This document shows positions 6,186-10,854 of a DNA stretch of 10,854 bases, one piece after another. The notes under the pieces are model-generated. The model ran no database searches and was not told where the DNA came from. It saw only the letters and a program-made list of their open reading frames with translations. The position numbers and the translations under genes were made by a program. The stretch is from Rs1 sp034111875 (GTDB lineage Bacteria > Pseudomonadota > Gammaproteobacteria > Pseudomonadales > Balneatricaceae), in NCBI GenBank assembly GCA_034111875.1, contig JAWUWK010000070.1, forward strand, positions 1 through 10,854, given 5' to 3'. Each line of letters opens with the position of its first letter. Within the stretch, counting starts at the first letter, position 1.

Positions 6186-7190
6186 CTACTTTAGCGCTGG
6201 GCCAATTAGCTCTTCAAATGCTGCGCTTAATTGCGGATATCTAAACATAAATCCCCCGCTTTGGATTTTCGCTGGAATGACTCTCTGACCAGTTATAAGC
6301 ACTTCGTCGGCCAACTCACCAACCACTAAACTGAGTAGTTTCGCGGGGAATTTTATGCGAGCAAAGGTTTTAAGGTATAAACTTAATGTGTCGGCAAAGG
6401 CTTTATTTGTCTGAGGATTAGGGGCAGTGCCATTAATAGGCCCGCTAATATTTGGCTGACTGATTAAGTGTAATATTATGCCCACTAAATCATCGCGGTG
6501 GATCCAAGACATCCATTGTTCACCCTTAGCAATTTGCATTGAAAAGCCATAGTCAAAAGGCAAGCGCAACTCAGCGAGAGGACCACCATCATTGCCTAAA
6601 ACAATACCAATACGTAACAAGCATACTCGGACATTTTGCTGTTGCACTGCCAATGCCTGCTGTTCCCACTGTCGGCATAAGTCGTGAGAAAAACACTCAA
6701 CCACACTGCCCTTCTCATCCAAAATTTCATCCTGGTGTGGCCCGTAATAACCTATCGCTGAACCATTTATTAATACCTCAGGTTTATACTTCAGTCGTTC
6801 AACCAGTTGGCAAACACTGGAAGTTACCGCCAATCGACTGTCCACAAATGCTTGTTTGCGTTTCTGGTTCCAGCGCCCTTTTGCCAATGGTTCACCGGCT
6901 AAATTTATAATGACATCAAATTCACAATCATCGGCGATTTCAGTAACATCAGTGATGAAGTTCAGCTTACCTTGCACGTTCTTAGCCGACGCACTAATAT
7001 TACGGCTTAATACGGTAACCTCATGGTTTAAACTCAACAGCACTGCGACGAGTCTTTTGCCAATAAATCCGGTACCTCCTGTGAGTAATATCCTCTTTTT
7101 ACTGCCCTTGTATGTTTCAAATCCCATTAACGACATAGGTTTTTCATCCTCTGTATCTTGGTTCTTTTTTTGATCAAAATTAGTTGTCAT
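6186..7190 (-). CDS. yfcH: TIGR01777-family NAD(P)-binding epimerase-like protein (YfcH/SDR39U1)
   Basis: An extended short-chain dehydrogenase of unknown substrate. In the 334-residue reading, ILLTGGTGFIG (34-44) is the Rossmann nucleotide-binding loop, INLAGEPLAKGRW (95-107) is diagnostic of the TIGR01777 group, SAIGYYG (144-150) carries the Tyr expected of SDR chemistry, RIGIVLG (193-199) and MSWIHRDDL (227-235) follow, and NGTAPNP begins near 253. The C-terminal DUF1731-like part ends with GFMFRYPQLSAAFEELI. The family is usually about 300 residues; this frame has about 30 extra polar residues at its N-terminus. Met19 (ATG at 7136) has AGAGGA about ten bases upstream, whereas the ATG at 7190 has no evident Shine-Dalgarno, so 6186-7136 may be the true gene. 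The family has been linked by name to cell division inhibition (SulA-like annotation) without firm evidence. Confidence 0.9.
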   Translation of the reverse strand: MTTNFDQKKNQDTEDEKPMSLMGFETYKGSKKRILLTGGTGFIGKRLVAVLLSLNHEVTVLSRNISASAKNVQGKLNFITDVTEIADDCEFDVIINLAGEPLAKGRWNQKRKQAFVDSRLAVTSSVCQLVERLKYKPEVLINGSAIGYYGPHQDEILDEKGSVVECFSHDLCRQWEQQALAVQQQNVRVCLLRIGIVLGNDGGPLAELRLPFDYGFSMQIAKGEQWMSWIHRDDLVGIILHLISQPNISGPINGTAPNPQTNKAFADTLSLYLKTFARIKFPAKLLSLVVGELADEVLITGQRVIPAKIQSGGFMFRYPQLSAAFEELIGPALK

Positions 7191-7821
7191 CGGTAAATAG
7201 ATAGCAAGCCTTTATACAATGATTTGTCTTGTCACTTAGCTAAAAATTAGCGGCCATTAACGATAAAATAAATAGTTTCAGGCACAGCGGTCTAGACCAG
7301 TAATCTATTTTTATAAACTTAAATCACTTTGTATCATACGCTGTATCAAGACCTAAAGGCATTAAAATTGGTCAAGTCTGCCATCAATTATAGGCTATAT
7401 GAGCGCCGCGTTTTTTATTCAAACGTTGAATGATATGCATTAAAGATAAGCATAGAAAGTTCAATTCAAGTAGTTTCTTTACTCTATTAACTCATCTGAA
7501 TCCAGAGTTATCCAGGCAAACTAAGCCCTGTTGTCAGTGCTTGTCATCATTGTTAATATTTCAAGGCCAGCGTTTTTGGATCGATGCCAGCATTGAACTC
7601 TAGTACTTGTTAACAGCCTTTTTAGCTTTTTTCAAAGCACTTATTAGCTGCGATCGTCAATTTTTAATACTGAAGTATTGCTATCAATGCCACTGATGCT
7701 TTACTTATTGAAGCATACAACGGCACTGGGTTTGTGTTTCGTTATCGAAGACTAACAGCGCTGATAAAGTGAGACATTTAAACGAAGTAGCGAGCAGAGA
7801 CAACCTCGCCGAGTGCTCGAC

Positions 7822-7849
7822 TAAGCCCAGCAACGGGTTGTTGGGCTTA
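7822..7849. repeat. Hairpin sharing the TAAGCCCA/TGGGCTTA arms of the terminator at 6120
   Basis: TAAGCCCA-G-CAAC-GG-GTTG-T-TGGGCTTA forms a 13-position stem with one mismatch and a two-base tip, which as RNA would have to open to a larger loop. The outer eight bases repeat the terminator stem at 6120-6163. There is no T-run on either side and no adjacent gene end, so it may be an orphan terminator left after gene loss. Confidence 0.55.
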
Positions 7850-8041
7850 TATCAGACTTGTTGCTAGAGAGCTAAAAAATTAATTTTAATTGAATTAAAG
7901 TGTTTTTTTAAACAGCTATTAAATACAAAACCGTATTCGTAAACACTTTGATTGTGACATAAACCTTTGCTTTCGAGGATAGTGCTCGACTTTGCTGTCA
8001 GTGATAATAGAGCAAAACTATGTACCGCTATTATTTCATAC

Positions 8042-8066
8042 CAGGCAGTTGAGCACCTATTGCCTG
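8042..8066 (-). terminator. Short hairpin directly after the chemoreceptor stop codon
   Basis: CAGGCA (8042-8047) and TGCCTG (8061-8066) form a 6-bp stem starting at the base next to the stop. A second pair, ATAATAG (8004-8010) with CTATTAT (8028-8034), follows downstream. Neither has a U-tract on the minus strand, so termination function is doubtful. Confidence 0.3.
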
Positions 8067-10085
8067 CTATAAATTAAAGCGAGCCACTAATTTCTGTAAC
8101 TCAGATGACTGTTGTTGTAATTGCATTGAAGCACTGGCCGTATCATCTGAGTAATGCGCTGTCTGTTCCGCTTCTTGCCTAATGCGAATAATACTTATAT
8201 TCATTTCTTCAACCACCGAACTTTGCTCTTCGGCGGCGGTGGCTATCTGAATATTCATACCATTGATTAGGGCAACGTTAGTGGTTATTTTTTCTAGTGA
8301 AGAGTTGGCGAGTATTGCTTGTTCAACACTTTGTTTTGCCTGTTGCTGACTTTCACTGATGTTCAATACCGCATCACTTGAAGTGTTTTTAAGTTGACTT
8401 AACATGGTTCTGATTTGAATGGTTGAAGCTTGGGTGCTTGCGGCAAGTGCCCTAACTTCATCAGCTACCACGGCAAACCCTCGACCTTGTTCTCCGGCCC
8501 GGGCGGCTTCAATAGCAGCATTCAACGCCAGCAAATTGGTTTGCTCGGCAATACTATTAATCACTTCTACAATGCTATTAACATCATTAACGTTCTCGCC
8601 GAGTTTATTAACGGTCAATGAAGTGTCACCTATACGTGCAGACAATTGTTGAATACTTAAGACAGTTTTCTCAACAACTTGCTGTCCCCTCGCTGAATCT
8701 TTATCGGCTTCGGCTGTAGATGTGGCCGCGGCATCTGCATGATTGGCAACTTCTGAAACCGTGGCGGCCATTTCAGTCATTGCTGTTGCAACTTGATCAG
8801 TCTCAAACCTTTGAACTTCCATACCCTTTTGAGTTTTTTCGGCGTTGGCAAATAATTGATGCCCAGCGGCAACGATTTCATCCGTTGATAAACTGACCGA
8901 CTCTATGACAGTTCTTAAATTGTTGTTCATCTCATTGATAGCAACAGCGAGGTCTTTCAGTTCATCATTACTTTTAGGTACGTAATCATCAGTCGCTAAG
9001 TTACCTTTGGAAATTTGGTTTGCCCTGCTCACAATTTTTCGCAATGGCACGGTAATATTGCTGCTTAAATATCCAGCGATAATGGCACTAATGAGCAAGC
9101 CCAAAACTGAGCCTACTATCAACCACAACTTAATAAGTTGCGCATTATTTTTAAGTGATTTGATATCTAGGGCTAATAGTTCGTCTTGGGATATGCGCAT
9201 CTCATGAATTATTTCTAGCGCAAGTTTGGCTTTCGGTGCAGCTTTTGTACCTAACCAATAATTTGCTAAGTTCCATTCTTTTGATGCACGAGAGGAAAAC
9301 ATTTTTTCAGGTAATGGTTGGAATTTCTCACGAATCGTTTTGTATGCATTCCAAGAAGTTAGCTGTAGGGGGCTAAATAAATGGCTGTTTTTTTCTATTT
9401 CAGTAAATTTTTTGTTATTGACAGCCCACATGGAATCGAAGTTATCGCTAAACTTAGAGTTACCGGATAATAAATAAGCTCGTATATTTGCTAATGCTAG
9501 CGCAAACGAACCGCGACTGTCGGCAAGTAATTTAAGTAAATTTTTACGCTCTGCAGAGGCTGCTAGACCCGCTTCGAGGTCAATAATAGTAGTGACTGCC
9601 TCGATAATCTTTTCAGCACGAGGCGCGGCCTCTACGAGCAATATGTTTAAAGAAGGTATATTTTTAACCGTGTGCGCTATGTCTTCAATTTCCTGTTGCG
9701 CTTGGCGAAATTCATTAATTTTGCCTTCAAGCGTTTGTAAACGGAGTTTATTCTTCGGATTTGTCCAAGATGTAGAAAAGCGTTTAAAATCATCTATTGC
9801 CTTGTCAATATTTTCCCAGGCTTTGCTCCGCTCTTTTATAAACAGTGCTGCTTTTGACTCGTCATTGCCAAGTATCATGTAGCCTCTCAATCCAGCGAGA
9901 GACTGATGCATCCCAGCAGTGAGTAACAGGCCAGCTTGAACTGTAGGCTGTCGAAGTTCAACTATCTTATCCTCTAATACTATATTTGAATTGATTTTAA
10001 AGTAGATAGTTAAAGAGATAGTGGCGGTAATCAACATAAGGGCGGTGAAAGCTATATATAATTTTATTTTAACAGTATATTTCAT
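8067..10085 (-). CDS. Methyl-accepting chemotaxis protein with large helical (HBM-like) periplasmic sensor
   Basis: An inner-membrane chemoreceptor that would control CheA through CheW. From the ATG at 10085 it has 672 residues; a TTG seven codons further out is less likely because the ATG leads straight into the usual KYTVKIKLYIAF membrane start. Layout: TM1 about 6-29; periplasmic all-helical domain about 33-314; TM2 about 317-340; HAMP about 341-393 (TVPLRKIVSRANQISKGNL, then NDELKDLAVAINEMNNNL); signalling coiled coil to the end, with tip IAEQTNLLALNAAIEAARAGEQGRGF around 512-537. The sensor is about 280 residues, near the size of helical bimodular (HBM) domains, and has two similar segments: LAGLRGYMILGN (63-74) and LANIRAYLLSGN (198-209). 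It ends LVARFNL, with no NWETF-type CheR/CheB-binding pentapeptide. The ligand is unknown; HBM receptors known to date bind organic acids or similar small compounds. Confidence 0.93.
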   Translation of the reverse strand: MKYTVKIKLYIAFTALMLITATISLTIYFKINSNIVLEDKIVELRQPTVQAGLLLTAGMHQSLAGLRGYMILGNDESKAALFIKERSKAWENIDKAIDDFKRFSTSWTNPKNKLRLQTLEGKINEFRQAQQEIEDIAHTVKNIPSLNILLVEAAPRAEKIIEAVTTIIDLEAGLAASAERKNLLKLLADSRGSFALALANIRAYLLSGNSKFSDNFDSMWAVNNKKFTEIEKNSHLFSPLQLTSWNAYKTIREKFQPLPEKMFSSRASKEWNLANYWLGTKAAPKAKLALEIIHEMRISQDELLALDIKSLKNNAQLIKLWLIVGSVLGLLISAIIAGYLSSNITVPLRKIVSRANQISKGNLATDDYVPKSNDELKDLAVAINEMNNNLRTVIESVSLSTDEIVAAGHQLFANAEKTQKGMEVQRFETDQVATAMTEMAATVSEVANHADAAATSTAEADKDSARGQQVVEKTVLSIQQLSARIGDTSLTVNKLGENVNDVNSIVEVINSIAEQTNLLALNAAIEAARAGEQGRGFAVVADEVRALAASTQASTIQIRTMLSQLKNTSSDAVLNISESQQQAKQSVEQAILANSSLEKITTNVALINGMNIQIATAAEEQSSVVEEMNISIIRIRQEAEQTAHYSDDTASASMQLQQQSSELQKLVARFNL

Positions 10086-10162
10086 TCTAAAATGTCCAGT
10101 TTTCAATCAAATTAAATGCAACATTGGGTTGCTGCTTGTGTTTTAAGTTAGTTTAGAATTAA

Positions 10163-10168
10163 ATTATA
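10163..10168 (-). promoter_or_regulatory. Possible -10 of the chemoreceptor gene
   Basis: TATAAT on the minus strand, about 77 bases before the ATG at 10085. The hexamer 17 bases upstream (TGAAAC) is a poor -35, and the surroundings are AT-rich, so this may be chance. Confidence 0.25.
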
Positions 10169-10200
10169 AGCTCGCCTTTTTTAGAGTTTCATATTCAAAC

Positions 10201-10248
10201 AGACATGGGGTTCTAGCGTTAGAATAAGCGACCCCAAAATGACTGTCT
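10201..10248. repeat. Nested inverted repeat upstream of the chemoreceptor gene
   Basis: Three consecutive pairs fit one stacked structure: AGACA (10201-10205) with TGTCT (10244-10248), TGGGG (10206-10210) with CCCCA (10232-10236), and TTCTA (10211-10215) with TAGAA (10220-10224). It amounts to 15 pairs with two one-sided bulges and a 4-base loop. It could be a binding site, a small structured RNA or a terminator of an unseen gene. Confidence 0.4.
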
Positions 10249-10663
10249 ATCAGCTAAATTTGTGTATATATAATATAACATACTGATTTTAAACTAACAA
10301 AATGAACAAAGGCTGAATTTGTCTAAATTTTTTGGTATTTCAGCATACATTTAATCCAGCGAACTCCTTTAGACTTCTCCTGCCATTAAAATAACTAATT
10401 TGACGCCATAAAGTGGCTATAGGTTGCTTGATATTGGTTTTATAGTCGAATTAAACAACGGTTGACAATTGCCTTGATACTTATAACTTTAGGTCGCAGT
10501 AAATATGTAGCCAAATGTTCCTTGAAATAACTAGGCGGTACGATAGGTGAAGTGAGTGGCGAGACTAATACGTTCATTAATACGTCGTTAAAAAAAATTC
10601 AAAATTCTCAATTAATACTCAAGTTTCGGAGTTCATTCTTACCACTTAAAATCAGTTTACCCT

Positions 10664-10854
10664 TTACTCTAAGGATTCCTGCCGTAGGGCAAAACTATCC
10701 ATTTGCATGACTTGCGTAAAAAAATTGACCACTGTTTGATCGATACTGTCTATTATTTTATGTTTATCATCTTCATTTAAACCGATAATGTCACTCAAAG
10801 CGCCTGTGATTAACACCTTAAATAAACCCCACAATTTACTGGCGAAATTTAAGC
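10664..10854 (-). CDS. C-terminal end of an unidentified protein, possibly a TetR-type regulator, partial
   Basis: An open frame enters from the right edge and ends at TAA (10664-10666), giving 62 residues. It includes KLWGLFKVLITGALSDIIGL, then NEDDKHKIIDSIDQTVV and NFFTQVMQMDS, and ends RQESLE. The amphipathic helical pattern and the closing helix resemble the ligand-binding C-terminus of TetR-family repressors, but no diagnostic motif lies in this part and the DNA-binding domain would be outside the window. Codon use looks like that of the neighbouring genes. No terminator hairpin is evident just after it. The gene call is moderately safe; the family is a guess. Confidence 0.55.
   Translation of the reverse strand, partial: LNFASKLWGLFKVLITGALSDIIGLNEDDKHKIIDSIDQTVVNFFTQVMQMDSFALRQESLE

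Larger units (their letters stand above)
7191..8066. other. Long gap between yfcH and the chemoreceptor gene, no intact gene
   Basis: This 876-base stretch has no long frame. It holds the 10-bp palindrome GGTCTAGACC (7289-7298, possible operator for the yfcH-like gene), a hairpin at 7822-7849, a 9-bp inverted pair AAAGTGTTT (7897-7905) and AAACACTTT (7941-7949), an 11-base direct repeat AGTGCTCGACT (7812-7822 and 7981-7991), and stem-forming pairs just after the chemoreceptor stop. Frame fragments around 7560-7770 (plus strand) look faintly protein-like but contain stops, and no family was recognised. It may be an old gene remnant. Confidence 0.4.
10107..10663. other. Gap upstream of the chemoreceptor gene, no recognised gene
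   Basis: This 557-base AT-rich stretch has no coding frame that I can support. It should contain the chemoreceptor promoter. A nested inverted repeat lies at 10201-10248 and a direct repeat TAATACGT occurs at 10566-10573 and 10578-10585. No FliA-type promoter (TAAA-N15-GCCGATAA) was seen. Confidence 0.4.

Noticed and set aside
6539..7173. Two plus-strand frames (123 and 105 codons) opposite the yfcH-like gene
   Set aside because: They are antisense shadows of a clear SDR gene, with low-complexity Ser/Pro-rich content and no family signal.
7289..7298. GGTCTAGACC palindrome considered as a FadR-type operator (CTGGTCnGACCAG)
   Set aside because: The half-sites are spaced one base too far apart and one flank does not match. 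Kept only as an unexplained palindrome.
7560..7770. Possible decayed gene on the plus strand (fragment around ATDALLIEAYNGTGFVFRYRRL)
   Set aside because: The pieces look protein-like, but stops interrupt them and I could not match them to any family with confidence, unlike the CpdA relic. Only a frameshift-aware search would settle it.

Overview
The window looks like chromosomal DNA of a marine, moderately AT-rich gammaproteobacterium, most likely of the Alteromonadales. This is inferred from the protein types (a large helical-sensor chemoreceptor ending LVARFNL, YfcH, MocR plus Tpa, a CpdA relic) and from the loose packing; no marker gene is present to prove it. Coding density is low, with several gaps of 0.3-1.3 kb, one of which contains a dead gene.

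Left part (1-3605): a MocR/GntR regulator cut by the left edge lies downstream of, and in the same direction as, a clear taurine:pyruvate aminotransferase (tpa). Immediately upstream of tpa is a possible 38-residue membrane peptide. An EamA/DMT permease with a TTG start is transcribed divergently. Together they look like a small taurine-nitrogen module: the regulator senses PLP plus an amine, Tpa moves the amino group of taurine to pyruvate to give alanine and sulfoacetaldehyde, and the permease could move a related metabolite. No sulfoacetaldehyde-consuming enzyme (Xsc, IsfD) is visible here, so the fate of the carbon is not shown.

Middle part (3606-7190): a 1.26 kb stretch without an intact gene carries, on the minus strand, the relic of a cAMP phosphodiesterase (CpdA/Icc family). 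It retains most of the family's landmarks but has stops and frameshifts. Next comes a plus-strand gene for a divergent, oversized PRPP-synthetase-like protein (408 residues against about 315), preceded by several inverted repeats and a possible extended -10 promoter. It converges on a YfcH/TIGR01777 sugar-nucleotide-epimerase-like gene, and a long hairpin sits between the two gene ends.

Right part (7191-10854): an 876-base gap with scattered inverted repeats, then a chemoreceptor gene (672 residues from its ATG) with a large two-module helical periplasmic domain. After another gap, the C-terminal end of a further minus-strand gene runs off the right edge; it may be a TetR-type regulator.

No tRNA, rRNA, CRISPR array, insertion sequence or phage gene was recognised. 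The items most worth a second look are the divergent Prs homologue with its dyad-rich upstream region, the CpdA fossil, and the short membrane ORF leading into tpa.
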